A DNA stretch of 64,000 nt from Tabrizicola fusiformis (GTDB lineage: Bacteria; Pseudomonadota; Alphaproteobacteria; Rhodobacterales; Rhodobacteraceae): NCBI RefSeq assembly GCF_013328815.1, contig NZ_JABUHN010000003.1:310001-374000 (forward strand), given 5' to 3'. A model generated the notes under the pieces. That model saw only the letters and a list, made by a program, of their open reading frames with translations, searched no databases and was not told the DNA's origin. Shown one piece after another: positions 8,459 to 17,142 of this stretch; position 1 is the stretch's first letter; the number at the start of each line of letters is the position of its first letter. The position numbers and the translations under genes are program-made.

Positions 8459-10032
8459 AAACGGTTGGCGAGCGTCTGGTCGAGGGGCTGGCAGCGCGCG
8501 GGGTCGAGATGATCTTCGGCATTCCCGGCGTGCATACGGTGGAAATGTATCGCGGCCTGTCGGGCAGCCCGGTCCGCCATGTCACGGCGCGGCACGAACA
8601 GGGCTGCGCCTTCATGGCCGATGGCTATGCCCGCGCCAGCGGCAAGCCGGGGGTGGCGCTTGTGATCACCGGGCCGGGGCTGACCAATGCGCTGACCGCG
8701 ATGGGGCAGGCGCGTGAGGATTCGGTGCCGATTCTGGTGATTTCCGGGGTGAACCGGCGGGGCTCGCTGGGGCGCGGGATGGGCTATCTGCATGAATTGC
8801 CCGATCAGGCGGCCATGGTGCGCCCGCTTTGCCCCTCGCGCCAGATCGGTTCTGCGGAAGAGGTGGGCGTGGTGCTGGACTGGGCCTTTGCCACCATGGC
8901 GACAGGCCGCCCCGGTCCGGTGCATATCGAGGTGCCGACCGATGTGATGCCCCTGCCCTGCGCCGCGCTGCCGCCCCCGGCACCGCTGCCCGCGCGGCCC
9001 GTGGCCTCGTCGGCTGAGGTCGCGCAGGCGGCGGCGCTTTTGGACCGGGCGGCGCGCGTGGTGATCCTTGCCGGGGGCGGTGCGCGCGGCCATGGCGCGG
9101 CACTGGCGGCGCTGGCAGCACGGCTTGACGCGCCGGTGGTGCAGACGGTGAACGCGCGCGGCATGATGCATGGCCATCCGCTGGCCGTGCCCGCCTCGCC
9201 CAGTCTGGACGCCACCCGCGCGATGATCGCCGGGGCGGATCAGGTGCTGGCCTTGGGAACAGAGTTCGGGCCGACCGATTATGACATGTATATGCGCGGC
9301 GGTTTTCCCGACACTTCGGCGATGATCCGGGTTGATCTTTGCGCCGATCAGCTTGCCCGCCACCCCGTTGCCCTGCCCGTCCGGGCCGAGGCGGGCGCCT
9401 TCATTGCCGCGCTGACCGCTGCGGTTGCCGCCAAGACCGGCGATGGCGCCGCCCGCGCTGCAGCCGCCCGGCAAGCCGCCCGGACCGAGTTGAGCGCGCT
9501 GGATATGCTGATGCCGCCCCGGCTGGCGATGGTCGAGGCGGTCCGCGCCGCGGTTCCGGGCGCGCTGATCGTGGGCGACAGCACGCAGCCGGTCTATGCC
9601 GCCAACCTTTACTATGACCACGACCGGCCCGGCGGCTGGTTCAACGCCGCCACCGGCTTTGGCGCGCTGGGTTATGGCCCGGGGGCGGCGGTGGGGGCGG
9701 CGCTGGCCTGCCCCGGGGTGCCGGTGGTCTGCCTGATCGGCGATGGCGGATTGCAGTTCAGCCCGGGCGAATTGCGCACGGCGGTGGATGAAAGGCTGCC
9801 GGTCACCTTCCTTGTCTGGAACAACGCCGCCTTCAACGAAATTGCCGACGCCATGCGCGGCGCCAATACCGAGGTGATCGGCTGCTCCCCCTCGCCGCTG
9901 AAGATGGAGCCTTTTGCCGCCGCATGCGACCTGCCCTTCACCTCGGTTCCGCAAGAGCCCGAGGTGCTGCACTGGGCGTTGTCGCAGCCCTGCGACGGCC
10001 CCCGTATGATCGAGGTCAGGGTCAGGGAGTAA
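8455..10032 (+). CDS. thiamine diphosphate-dependent decarboxylase, AruI-like
   Basis: 525-residue enzyme of the acetolactate synthase/2-keto acid decarboxylase family. The N-terminal PYR domain has FGIPGVHTVEMYR and the activating Glu in ARHEQGCAFMADGYAR. A middle domain (about 190-330) follows, and the C-terminal PP domain has the ThDP/Mg motif beginning GDGGLQFSPGEL and ending in NN. AruI (5-guanidino-2-oxopentanoate decarboxylase) pairs with an AruH transaminase in the arginine transaminase route, matching this gene order. No acetolactate synthase small subunit is adjacent, which argues against branched-chain biosynthesis. Substrate assignment remains an inference. Confidence 0.83.
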   Translation: MKTVGERLVEGLAARGVEMIFGIPGVHTVEMYRGLSGSPVRHVTARHEQGCAFMADGYARASGKPGVALVITGPGLTNALTAMGQAREDSVPILVISGVNRRGSLGRGMGYLHELPDQAAMVRPLCPSRQIGSAEEVGVVLDWAFATMATGRPGPVHIEVPTDVMPLPCAALPPPAPLPARPVASSAEVAQAAALLDRAARVVILAGGGARGHGAALAALAARLDAPVVQTVNARGMMHGHPLAVPASPSLDATRAMIAGADQVLALGTEFGPTDYDMYMRGGFPDTSAMIRVDLCADQLARHPVALPVRAEAGAFIAALTAAVAAKTGDGAARAAAARQAARTELSALDMLMPPRLAMVEAVRAAVPGALIVGDSTQPVYAANLYYDHDRPGGWFNAATGFGALGYGPGAAVGAALACPGVPVVCLIGDGGLQFSPGELRTAVDERLPVTFLVWNNAAFNEIADAMRGANTEVIGCSPSPLKMEPFAAACDLPFTSVPQEPEVLHWALSQPCDGPRMIEVRVRE

Positions 10033-10033
10033 G

Positions 10034-10049
10034 GGGGCCTCTTGGCCCC
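10034..10049. terminator. weak hairpin between convergent genes
   Basis: GGGGCC-TCTT-GGCCCC just after the decarboxylase stop and 13 bases before the rhomboid gene stop. There is no U tract on either strand, so it is only a candidate bidirectional terminator. Confidence 0.3.
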
Positions 10050-10061
10050 TCCGGCCTTGCT

Positions 10062-10745
10062 TCAGCGCTGCCGCAGCAGCGCCTGCAGCTTGGCCGGCCC
10101 ACCCGGCGCCACCAGAAACGACAGGGCAAAACCCGAAGCAAAGGCCGGCAATTCCGCCGCCCAATCCCAGCCGGTGCCGAAGAGAACGCCGAAAATCACC
10201 TGAAACGCCAAGAGCGTGCCAATCATCGAAAAGGCGCGCAGCCGCTGCCGCCCGGCGCCGCGCAGCCGGTCCCACAGGATCCATGTGAAGGCGCCGATCA
10301 GCCCGTAGATCGGCACCCAGGCCCCCGCGAGCGGTTGTTTCACCATCGGCAGCGCGGTAAAGGCCGCCGCGCCCACCAGCGTTGCCACGACGAAAACCGC
10401 CAGAACCGCCCACCAGCGGAACGCCTCGCCCACGAATTTGCCCATCGCCATCAGGATCACGATGCAGAACAGCGCATGGCTGACCGAGGCATGGGTGAAA
10501 GGATAGCTGATCAGCCGCCACATCCCGTCCAACGGATATTGGTGCGCCGCGATCATCGCTCGCATCATGTCGGGCGAAAAGGCCAGAACCTGCACCGCCT
10601 CGGCCCGCCAGCCGATGGCGGTGGGCCCGCCGACCAGCCCGGACTCGCCCGCGGCCACCACGATTTCCAAGGCCAGCATCGGCAGCACCAGCAGCCAGAC
10701 CACCGCTGGCAGCGGGTTCAGGGGCGGGGCATTGTGGTCTTGCAT
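10062..10745 (-). CDS. rhomboid-family membrane protein lacking catalytic residues
   Basis: 227 residues with about six transmembrane helices and recognisable rhomboid landmarks: WRLISYPFTHASVSH (compare WR..T..F.H in active enzymes) and AWVPIYGLIGAFTW. Against E. coli GlpG the catalytic Ser (GxSG) becomes Trp143 in GAWV, the oxyanion Asn becomes Cys94, and the helix-6 His becomes Glu198 in AAELPAF. H85 and H90 remain. It therefore looks like a rhomboid pseudoprotease rather than an intramembrane protease. It is divergent from trpS (89 bases between starts) and convergent with the AruI-like gene. No partner is evident. Confidence 0.8.
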   Translation of the reverse strand: MQDHNAPPLNPLPAVVWLLVLPMLALEIVVAAGESGLVGGPTAIGWRAEAVQVLAFSPDMMRAMIAAHQYPLDGMWRLISYPFTHASVSHALFCIVILMAMGKFVGEAFRWWAVLAVFVVATLVGAAAFTALPMVKQPLAGAWVPIYGLIGAFTWILWDRLRGAGRQRLRAFSMIGTLLAFQVIFGVLFGTGWDWAAELPAFASGFALSFLVAPGGPAKLQALLRQR

Positions 10746-10834
10746 GATGGCTCCTTGAAGGGCGGCGGGTTTTGTTGACGCCCGCCCCCGCCAGCGATAA
10801 GCCCCTCGGACGCAACTTTCCAGATGGAGTTCCC

Positions 10835-11884
10835 ATGTCCGAGCCGGTCCAAACGCCTCAGACCAAATTCGCGCCCCGCATCTTTTCGGGCATTCAGCCC
10901 TCGGGCGGGCTGACCCTTGGCAATTACCTCGGCGCGCTCAAGCGTTTTGTCCAGAAACAGGACGAGGGGATCGAGACGATCTATTGCCTCGTGGACATGC
11001 ACGCGATCACCGTCTGGCAAGACCCCGAAAAGCTGCGCCAGCAAACGCGCGAGGGGGCTGCCGCCTTCATCGCCGCCGGGATCGACCCCGCCCGCTCGAT
11101 CCTTTTCAACCAAAGCCAGGTTTCGGCCCATGCCGAGCTTGCGTGGATTTTCAACTGCGTGGCGCGGCTGGGCTGGATGAACCGGATGACCCAGTTCAAG
11201 GACAAGGCCGGCAAGAATGCCGAGGCGGCAAGCCTTGGGCTTTACGCCTATCCCGCCCTGATGGCCGCCGACATTATGGCCTATCACGCCACCATGGTTC
11301 CGGTGGGCGAGGATCAGAAACAGCATCTTGAGCTGACCCGCGACATTGCCATCAAGTTCAACAACGACTTTGGCGTAGATTTCTTCCCGGTGGTCGAGCC
11401 GCTGATCGAAGGCGCTGCGACCCGGGTGATGTCGCTGCGTGACGGCACCAAGAAGATGTCGAAATCCGATCCTTCGGATCAAAGCCGCATCAACCTGACC
11501 GACACCGCCGACATGATCGCCGCCAAGATCCGCAAGGCCAAGACCGACCCGGAACCCTTGCCGGAAACGGTTGAGGGGCTGAAGGACCGGCCCGACGCCC
11601 GCAATCTGGTGAACATCTATGCGGGCCTGTCGGACCTGACGGTCGATCAGGTGGTGGCCGAGTTCGCGGGCGCCCAGTTCGGCACCTTCAAACCGGCGCT
11701 GGCCGATCTGGCGGTGGCCAAGCTCACGCCGATCACCACCGAGATGAACCGGCTGATGCAAGACCCTGCCGAGATCGACCGCATCCTTGGTGCCGGGGCC
11801 GAACGCGCCGACACCATCGCGCATCCGATCCTGGAGCAGGTCTATGACATCACCGGCATGATCCGCTCGCGGCGTCGCGGCTGA
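10835..11884 (+). CDS. trpS: tryptophanyl-tRNA synthetase
   Basis: 349-residue class I aminoacyl-tRNA synthetase charging tRNA-Trp with tryptophan. The first signature [19 protein letters not shown] (HIGH equivalent) is near residue 16, and KKMSKSDPS (KMSKS) near residue 205. The start at 10835 has ATGGAG 6 bases upstream; the frame extends further but homology begins about 10 residues after this Met. The last base of the stop is the first base of the next ATG, coupling it to the downstream membrane protein. Confidence 0.97.
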   Translation: MSEPVQTPQTKFAPRIFSGIQPSGGLTLGNYLGALKRFVQKQDEGIETIYCLVDMHAITVWQDPEKLRQQTREGAAAFIAAGIDPARSILFNQSQVSAHAELAWIFNCVARLGWMNRMTQFKDKAGKNAEAASLGLYAYPALMAADIMAYHATMVPVGEDQKQHLELTRDIAIKFNNDFGVDFFPVVEPLIEGAATRVMSLRDGTKKMSKSDPSDQSRINLTDTADMIAAKIRKAKTDPEPLPETVEGLKDRPDARNLVNIYAGLSDLTVDQVVAEFAGAQFGTFKPALADLAVAKLTPITTEMNRLMQDPAEIDRILGAGAERADTIAHPILEQVYDITGMIRSRRRG

Positions 11885-12963
11885 TGTTGCGCCGGCTGAT
11901 CCGCCGGCTTCTGCTTCTGGTGCTGGCGGGGTCTTTCGCCGGCACCGCCCTGACCGGCGCGCGCATTGCCGCCGATCCCACGCTCACACCGCTGCGCGAG
12001 GCGGGGGCAGAATGGGTTCGCGCCGAAACCGACCGGCTGCTGGCCGAGGTGGCGACACCCGAGGCGGTGGCAGAACGGATCACCACAAGGTTGGACGAAA
12101 GCCCGCGCAACTGGCTGGCGCTGGATGCGCTGAACGATCTTGCGGCAGAGCGCGCCATTCCCCTGCCCGACCCGTTGCGCACCCGCTTTGCGATGAGCCG
12201 CGCCAGCGACCATGGCGCGCTGGCGCAGGCGGCCTCCTGCGCGGCCTGTGCGCTTGATCCGGCGCAATGTTCGCTCTCGCAGGTGATGTTCTGTCAGGCG
12301 CCCATCGCACTGACCCCCATCGGCGATATTGCCGGCATCACCCGGGCGGGCATCGCCTATGCTGCGGGTGACGCGGTGGATGGGGTGGACCTTGCCCTGT
12401 CGGTGGTGGGGTTGGGCGCAACGGCAGCGGTGGTCGCCTCGGGCGGGTCGTCGGTGGTGGTCAAGGCGGGGGCCGGGCTGGCGAAGCTGGCGCGCAAGAT
12501 GGGGCGGCTGTCGCCCCGGCTGGTGGCGATGGCCAGCGATGCGGTGCGCACCGGGGTGGATTGGGCCACCCTTCCCGCCGTGCGGTCGGTCGAGGAATTG
12601 CGCGCCGTGATCCGCACCGATGCCTTCCTGCCGCTGACCGCCACGCTGACCGATCTTGAGCGGCTGCGCGCCGCCACCGACATCCCCACCGCGCTGCACC
12701 TTCTGCCCTTGGTCGATGATGCCGCCGATGCCCGCAAGCTGGCCGTCGCGGCCGAGGCGCTGGGGCCGAAAACCGTGGGCCGGGCCGAAATGCTGGGCAA
12801 GGCGCGGCTGATGCGGGCCACGCTGCGGCTGTCGGAAACGGCGATGACGCTGGCCGCCTCGCTCTCGGCGCTGTTTCTGTCGCTGGCGGGGCTGGTCGGG
12901 TCGGGCGCCAGCCGCAGGATCAGCCGGGCCTTGCTGCGCAAGGTGCCGCCGCCCGTCGGCTAA
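11884..12963 (+). CDS. uncharacterised membrane-anchored protein
   Basis: 359 residues, family not recognised. The N-terminus is Arg-rich and hydrophobic ([16 protein letters not shown]), a signal anchor. A four-cysteine motif C119-x2-C122-x6-C129-x7-C137 follows. A weakly hydrophobic Gly/Ala-rich stretch lies at about 155-205, and a final transmembrane segment (LAASLSALFLSLAGLVG) precedes a basic tail. The start overlaps the trpS stop by one base. The cysteines could form disulphides outside the membrane or hold a metal; nothing in the context decides. Base composition matches the neighbours. Confidence 0.75.
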   Translation: MLRRLIRRLLLLVLAGSFAGTALTGARIAADPTLTPLREAGAEWVRAETDRLLAEVATPEAVAERITTRLDESPRNWLALDALNDLAAERAIPLPDPLRTRFAMSRASDHGALAQAASCAACALDPAQCSLSQVMFCQAPIALTPIGDIAGITRAGIAYAAGDAVDGVDLALSVVGLGATAAVVASGGSSVVVKAGAGLAKLARKMGRLSPRLVAMASDAVRTGVDWATLPAVRSVEELRAVIRTDAFLPLTATLTDLERLRAATDIPTALHLLPLVDDAADARKLAVAAEALGPKTVGRAEMLGKARLMRATLRLSETAMTLAASLSALFLSLAGLVGSGASRRISRALLRKVPPPVG

Positions 12964-13291
12964 AGCGTTTGCATTTGATCCGGTTCACCGGAGCAAAGGC
13001 AAGACGCAACATCCCCATCGGGGCGGCCTGCCTTGGTTTCAAGGCGTCACCGAATCGATTCAAACCTCTGCCAGGGTCACGCCGGGGGCCGATGCCCCCG
13101 TCTGTCCCCGCTGATGGCCCATGATATTCGGGCCTGCCTCCGGACCTGCCGCCGATCCACCCCGATCCCGGCGGCAGGCCGGGGGCGCTTTTCCCGAACC
13201 TGCCGCGCCGCACCCTCACTGTGCGCGGCCGGCCCTGTTCGGCAGCGGCCCGCCATCCCATCTTGGCCCTGTCCCACCGCAGGAGCTGCCC
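12964..13291. other. 328-base intergenic region with small palindromes
   Basis: No convincing gene. It begins with a palindromic element (12968-12997), contains the perfect palindrome GAATCGATTC (13052-13061), and ends with AGGAG before the VOC gene. The frame upstream of 13292 is open but lacks homology or a good start. No clear promoter was seen. Confidence 0.5.
12968..12997. repeat. nested palindromic element
   Basis: TTTGC (12968-12972) and GCAAA (12993-12997) flank TCCGGT-TC-ACCGGA (12979-12992). It lies 5 bases after a stop codon. It may be a dispersed genomic palindrome; no second copy was seen in this window. Confidence 0.4.
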
Positions 13292-13771
13292 ATGTCCACC
13301 CTTCCCGCCGAAACCCGCATCGGCCATGTCCACCTGAAGGTGGCCGACCTTGACCGCGCCATCGCCTTTTACTCCGGCATCCTTGGGTTCGAGGTGATGC
13401 AGCGCTATGGCACGCAGGCGGCCTTCCTTTCGGCGGGCGGCTATCACCACCATATTGGCCTCAACACTTGGGAATCGAAGGGGGCGAACCCGCCACCGCC
13501 CGGACACACCGGGCTTTACCACACCGCCATCCTGTTTCCCGACCGCAAGGCGCTGGCGCAGGTTCTGACGCGGCTGATGGCGGCGGGCTGGCCGCTGGAC
13601 GGTGCCTCGGATCACGGCGTCAGCGAGGCGCTTTACCTGACGGACCCGGATGGCAACGGGGTTGAGCTTTACCGCGACCGCCCCGCCACCGAATGGCCGC
13701 TGGACGCCGCGGGTAAGCTGAAGATGTTCAGCCGTCCGCTCAACCTCGACGCGCTTCTGGCCGAAGCCTGA
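13292..13771 (+). CDS. VOC family (glyoxalase/extradiol dioxygenase fold) protein
   Basis: 159-residue member of the vicinal oxygen chelate superfamily, similar in layout to CatE-like ring-cleavage dioxygenases. The first beta-alpha-beta unit starts IGHVHLKVADLDRAIAFYSGILGFEV; the second half ends LTDPDGNGVELYRDRP with the usual metal-ligand Glu. Candidate metal ligands are His in GHVHL, His in GLYHTA and Glu in GVELY. The start at 13292 follows AGGAG. The gene stands alone, so its substrate is unknown. Confidence 0.85.
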   Translation: MSTLPAETRIGHVHLKVADLDRAIAFYSGILGFEVMQRYGTQAAFLSAGGYHHHIGLNTWESKGANPPPPGHTGLYHTAILFPDRKALAQVLTRLMAAGWPLDGASDHGVSEALYLTDPDGNGVELYRDRPATEWPLDAAGKLKMFSRPLNLDALLAEA

Positions 13772-13870
13772 TCGCCCGGGCAGGCGCCGCCTTGCCGGCC
13801 CGATCCTGCCGGGCTTGCCCCCGCCCGGCGGGAATGATCAAGTCGCCCGACAGAGCGAGGGGGATTTCAC

Positions 13871-14734
13871 ATGGCGACCGGCAGCAACATCCGCACCTAT
13901 TTTCAGGGCCGTTGGCATGAGGGCGACCTTGCCGTGATCCGCGCAGCCGATCAGGGGGCATGGCTGGGTGCCAATGTGTTCGACGGTGCCCGCTGGTTCG
14001 ACGGCATGGCGCCCGACCTTGACCTGCATTGCCAGCGCGTCAACCGTTCGGCCAAGGCGATGGAGCTGGTGCCCACCTGCACGCCCGAAGACATGCAGGC
14101 GATCATCCGCGAGGGGCTTGCGGCCTATGGGCCGGGCCAGTCGGTCTATATCCGCCCGATGTATTGGGGGATCGACGTGGATGCGGGCGGGCTCGGCCCC
14201 GATCCGGGCCAGACCGGCTTTTGCATCTGTCTGGAAGAGGTGGCGATGCCCGCCGCCGATCAGGCCGCCACGCTGACCCGCACCCGCTTTCGCCGCCCCG
14301 TGCTGGAAACGGCGGTCTGCAACGCCAAGGCGGGGGCGCTTTATCCCAACAATGCCCGCATGGTGGCCGAGGCGCGGACCAAAGGCTTTACCAACGCACT
14401 TGTGGCCGATGCCATTGGCAATGTTGCCGAAACCGCCACCGCCAATGTCTTTATGGTGCGCGACGGCGTGGCCTTTACCCCCATCGCCAACGGCACCTTC
14501 CTTGCCGGTATCACCCGCGCCCGCCATATCGCCAATCTGCGCGCAGACGGGGTTGAGGTGGTCGAGGCGGTGCTGACCTTTGACGACTTCCATCAGGCGG
14601 ATGAGGTGTTCCTGACCGGCAACTTCGCCAAGGTCACCCGTGTTTCCCGCTTTGACGAAACCGAGTATCGCAGCCATGCCATGGCCGACCGCGCCCGGGC
14701 GCTTTACTGGGATTGGGCGGCGCGCGGACGATAG
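13871..14734 (+). CDS. branched-chain amino acid aminotransferase family protein
   Basis: 287-residue class IV (fold type IV) PLP aminotransferase. Landmarks: VFDGARWFDG near the N-terminus, YIRPMYWG, CNAKAGALYPNNARMVAEA with the PLP Lys, and NVAETATANVFMVRDGV with FLAGITR downstream. This is the IlvE/BCAT type (transamination of Leu, Ile and Val with 2-oxoglutarate), although several canonical residues around the Lys differ from E. coli IlvE, so a related substrate is possible. It is followed 9 bases later by a RibD-like reductase. Confidence 0.87.
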   Translation: MATGSNIRTYFQGRWHEGDLAVIRAADQGAWLGANVFDGARWFDGMAPDLDLHCQRVNRSAKAMELVPTCTPEDMQAIIREGLAAYGPGQSVYIRPMYWGIDVDAGGLGPDPGQTGFCICLEEVAMPAADQAATLTRTRFRRPVLETAVCNAKAGALYPNNARMVAEARTKGFTNALVADAIGNVAETATANVFMVRDGVAFTPIANGTFLAGITRARHIANLRADGVEVVEAVLTFDDFHQADEVFLTGNFAKVTRVSRFDETEYRSHAMADRARALYWDWAARGR

Positions 14735-14743
14735 GGGGCCGAC

Positions 14744-15385
14744 ATGACCAAGGTGCGGGCAGGACTGGCAATTTCGGCGGATGGCTTCGGCGCGGGGCCG
14801 GATCAGGGATTGGACAATCCCTTGGGCAAGCGGGGCCGGGAATTGCACGACTGGCAATTCGGCACCCGCACCTTTCAGAACATGATCGGCAAAGACGGCG
14901 GTTCCGAAGGTGTGGACGATGATTTCTGCGCAAGGGGAATGCGCGGTTTCGGCGCCTTCATCATGGGGCGCAACATGTTCGGCCCGATCCGCGGCGATTG
15001 GCCGGCCGAAGCGTGGAATGGCTGGTGGGGGCCGAACCCGCCCTATCACGCGCCGGTTTACGTTCTGACCCATTATCCCCGCCCGCCTTTGGTGATGGGG
15101 GGCGGAACCACCTTCCATTTCACCGCAGACAGCATCGAAACCGTGCTGGATCGGGCGAAAGAGGCGGCAGGCGGGCGCGACGTGAAGATTGCCGGCGGCA
15201 TGTCCACGGTGCGCCAATATCTGCGGGCTGGGCTGATTGACGAGCTGCACTTCGCCATCTCGCCGGTGTTCCTGGGGCGCGGTGAAAGCCTGCTCGACGG
15301 TTTCGATCTGCCGGCGCTCGGCTTTGCCGTGACCGAACAGGCGCTGACCGACAAGGCGATGCATGTGATCCTGACCCGGGGCTGA
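14744..15385 (+). CDS. dihydrofolate reductase family protein (RibD C-terminal type)
   Basis: 213 residues of the RibD C-terminal/DHFR-like fold, predicted NADPH-dependent reductase. The N-terminus AGLAISADGFGAGPDQ matches the start of the family, and GRDVKIAGGMSTVRQYLRAGLIDELHFAISPVFLG type residues near 140-175 form the cofactor-binding half. It is not a riboflavin or folate enzyme on present evidence: the family includes many uncharacterised members. Its stop lies in a 10-base tandem duplication (15381-15400). It probably shares a transcript with the aminotransferase. Confidence 0.85.
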   Translation: MTKVRAGLAISADGFGAGPDQGLDNPLGKRGRELHDWQFGTRTFQNMIGKDGGSEGVDDDFCARGMRGFGAFIMGRNMFGPIRGDWPAEAWNGWWGPNPPYHAPVYVLTHYPRPPLVMGGGTTFHFTADSIETVLDRAKEAAGGRDVKIAGGMSTVRQYLRAGLIDELHFAISPVFLGRGESLLDGFDLPALGFAVTEQALTDKAMHVILTRG

Positions 15386-15400
15386 GACGGGCTGAGACGG
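15381..15400 (+). repeat. 10-bp tandem duplication spanning a stop codon
   Basis: GCTGAGACGG is present twice in direct succession. The first copy contains the TGA stop of the RibD-like gene and the second supplies another TGA 10 bases on, in another frame. Confidence 0.8.
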
Positions 15401-15477
15401 GCACCCCACGCCCGCCCCCGCACGCCCTTGCCTTCGCCCCCCCGAAAGAGGCATGATCCGCGCGAAGAGGAGCAATA

Positions 15478-15933
15478 ATGCGCAAGTTTCTCGTCGTGCT
15501 GGACGATACCCGCGAATGCCTGAATGCCATGCGCTTTGCCGCGATGCGGGCGGCGCGCACCGGCGGGGGGGTGCAGATCCTGTCGATCATCCCGCCCGAA
15601 GAATATCAGCACTGGATGGGCGTCGCCGATCTGATGCGTGCCGAAGCGCGCGAGCGGATCGAGGCGCATTTCGAAGTTTTCGCCAAATGGATGCGCGACA
15701 AGCAGGGCGTGAACCCCGAGCTTGTGGTGCGTGAGGGCGACCCGGTGGCCGAGATTCTGGCACAGGTCCGCGCCGATCCCGAGGTGGGCGTGCTGGTTCT
15801 GGGCGCGGGCAGCGAAAAGGGCGGCCCCGGCCCGCTGGTGACGCATCTGACCCGCAGCTCGGGTAGCCTGCCGATCCCGATGACCATCGTTCCGGGCGAC
15901 ATGTCGAAGGAACGGCTGGAAAGCATCACCTGA
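15478..15933 (+). CDS. universal stress protein family (single domain)
   Basis: 151-residue single Usp domain. The N-terminus KFLVVLDDTRECLNAM carries the usual first strand and Asp. The C-terminal region VLVLGAGSEKGGPGPLVTHL and PIPMTIVPG corresponds to the nucleotide-binding loop, with a spacing that deviates from the canonical G-x2-G-x9-G-S/T, so ATP binding is uncertain. The start at 15478 has AGGAG 9 bases upstream. It is separate from the tandem-domain Usp at 53813. Confidence 0.88.
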   Translation: MRKFLVVLDDTRECLNAMRFAAMRAARTGGGVQILSIIPPEEYQHWMGVADLMRAEARERIEAHFEVFAKWMRDKQGVNPELVVREGDPVAEILAQVRADPEVGVLVLGAGSEKGGPGPLVTHLTRSSGSLPIPMTIVPGDMSKERLESIT

Positions 15934-15963
15934 GCGGAACCTGCACCGGGCATGAGGGGAAGA

Positions 15964-17010
15964 ATGCTGCTGATTGCGGGGCTTGTGATTGCACTGTCGA
16001 TCGGCGCTCAGGGCGCGCAGAACACCCGCATTATGCGCGAGGCGGCGGCGCTGTCGCAGCATGATCTGCCGCTGCAACCGGGCCTTGACCCTGCGGTGTT
16101 GCGAAATCTGGCGGTGCTGGAGGTGGACACCGGCCGGGCGCAGCCGCCCGGCTGCAACGCGATCTGCGCCCTGCTGCTGGGCAGCGGAGCGGCAGACCGG
16201 GTGACGCTTGCCCCCCTGCCATGGGGCAGCGCCGTTGCCGATCCGCCGGGCGATGTTCCGGCCACCGCCTATTGGCTGGAACCGCGGGCGACCTGCCCTG
16301 AAGTTGCCGTCACCCAAGAAGGCGAGATTGCCCGGCCCTGGGGCGCCGACAATCTGGATGGCGCCTCGAACGCGCTGATGTTGCAGGCCGCGGCGGCGAC
16401 GGGCCTGTGTCTGGTCAGCGCCCCGGCGCCGCTGTCGCAAGCCGCGGCGCTTCTGGTGCTGGGGCCGGTGGACAGCATGGCCTCGACCGGGCGACTGCAA
16501 CGCGCACCTTGGGCGGATGCGGTGGGCGCCTCGCGGTTGGCGTTCTATCTGCGCGACGGGGCGGAGTGGCGCCCGGTGCTGCGCCAAACCGGGGTGACGG
16601 CGGCGCCTTTCCTGCATCCGGTCCCGGTTCCCGGTTTCGGCTATTGGGGGGCGCCGGGCAGCCTGCTGGCCTTCCCCCGACAGTTGCACAGCCAGACCCC
16701 GCCCGACTGGGGCGATGCTGGCCCGGGCTTTGGTGCGCGCAAGCTGCTCTGGGACGATCTGGGGCTGGATACCAGCACCGGCGCGATGCTGGCACAGCGG
16801 CTTGAGGCGCTGCTGCCCCTGCCGCATGAGCCAGAGCGACGGGCCAAGGCGCTGGCGGTGCTGGGCGATGTGCTGGGCTCGGCCTGGCTGCGCGGCCCGG
16901 AACCGCCCGGGATTGAAGCCATCATCGACCGGCTGGCGAGCTGGCCGGAACTGGCCGACGACTGGCGGCTGGGCTTCGATCTGCAACGGGCGCTGGCCCG
17001 CAGACCCTGA
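15964..17010 (+). CDS. uncharacterised exported protein
   Basis: 348 residues from the start at 15964, which has AGGGGA 6 bases upstream; an in-frame ATG at 15952 is the alternative. The N-terminus (MLLIAGLVIALSIGAQG) is a signal peptide or anchor. The body is Ala/Leu/Pro-rich, with scattered cysteines (for example PPGCNAICALL and RATCPE) and no family I recognise. The region around GFGYWGAPGSLLAFP may be structured. It follows the Usp gene by 30 bases on the same strand, so the two may be co-transcribed. Confidence 0.65.
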   Translation: MLLIAGLVIALSIGAQGAQNTRIMREAAALSQHDLPLQPGLDPAVLRNLAVLEVDTGRAQPPGCNAICALLLGSGAADRVTLAPLPWGSAVADPPGDVPATAYWLEPRATCPEVAVTQEGEIARPWGADNLDGASNALMLQAAAATGLCLVSAPAPLSQAAALLVLGPVDSMASTGRLQRAPWADAVGASRLAFYLRDGAEWRPVLRQTGVTAAPFLHPVPVPGFGYWGAPGSLLAFPRQLHSQTPPDWGDAGPGFGARKLLWDDLGLDTSTGAMLAQRLEALLPLPHEPERRAKALAVLGDVLGSAWLRGPEPPGIEAIIDRLASWPELADDWRLGFDLQRALARRP

Positions 17011-17055
17011 CGAAAAGGCAAGACCGGCAACGCAACGTCAGGCAGTCGCCCGGCG

Positions 17056-17067
17056 CATGGCGCCATG
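17056..17067. repeat. perfect 12-bp palindrome
   Basis: CATGGCGCCATG, flanked by CGGCG and CCGGC that extend it imperfectly. It lies between the exported protein stop and the small gene at 17143 and could be a terminator stem or a protein-binding site. No U tract follows. Confidence 0.4.
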
Positions 17068-17080
17068 CCGGCAGAGTGCG

Positions 17081-17109
17081 TTGCTGCGATGCAGCATCCG
17101 TGCTAGGCT
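17081..17109 (+). promoter_or_regulatory. weak candidate promoter of the 53-residue gene
   Basis: TTGCTG (17081-17086), a 17-base spacer and TAGGCT (17104-17109), each matching three positions of the consensus. It would start transcription about 25 bases before the small gene. Confidence 0.25.
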
Positions 17110-17142
17110 TCGGTCAGGGAGGAGATGCAGAAAGGAAAAACC

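Noticed and set aside
8455-10032. Acetolactate synthase large subunit
   Set aside because: Same superfamily, but no regulatory small subunit is adjacent, and the AruH-like partner and length fit a decarboxylase better.
7657-10836. 1059-residue open frame on the minus strand
   Set aside because: It is the antisense shadow of the aminotransferase, decarboxylase and rhomboid genes, a common effect of high-GC codon bias. The translation has no family motif.
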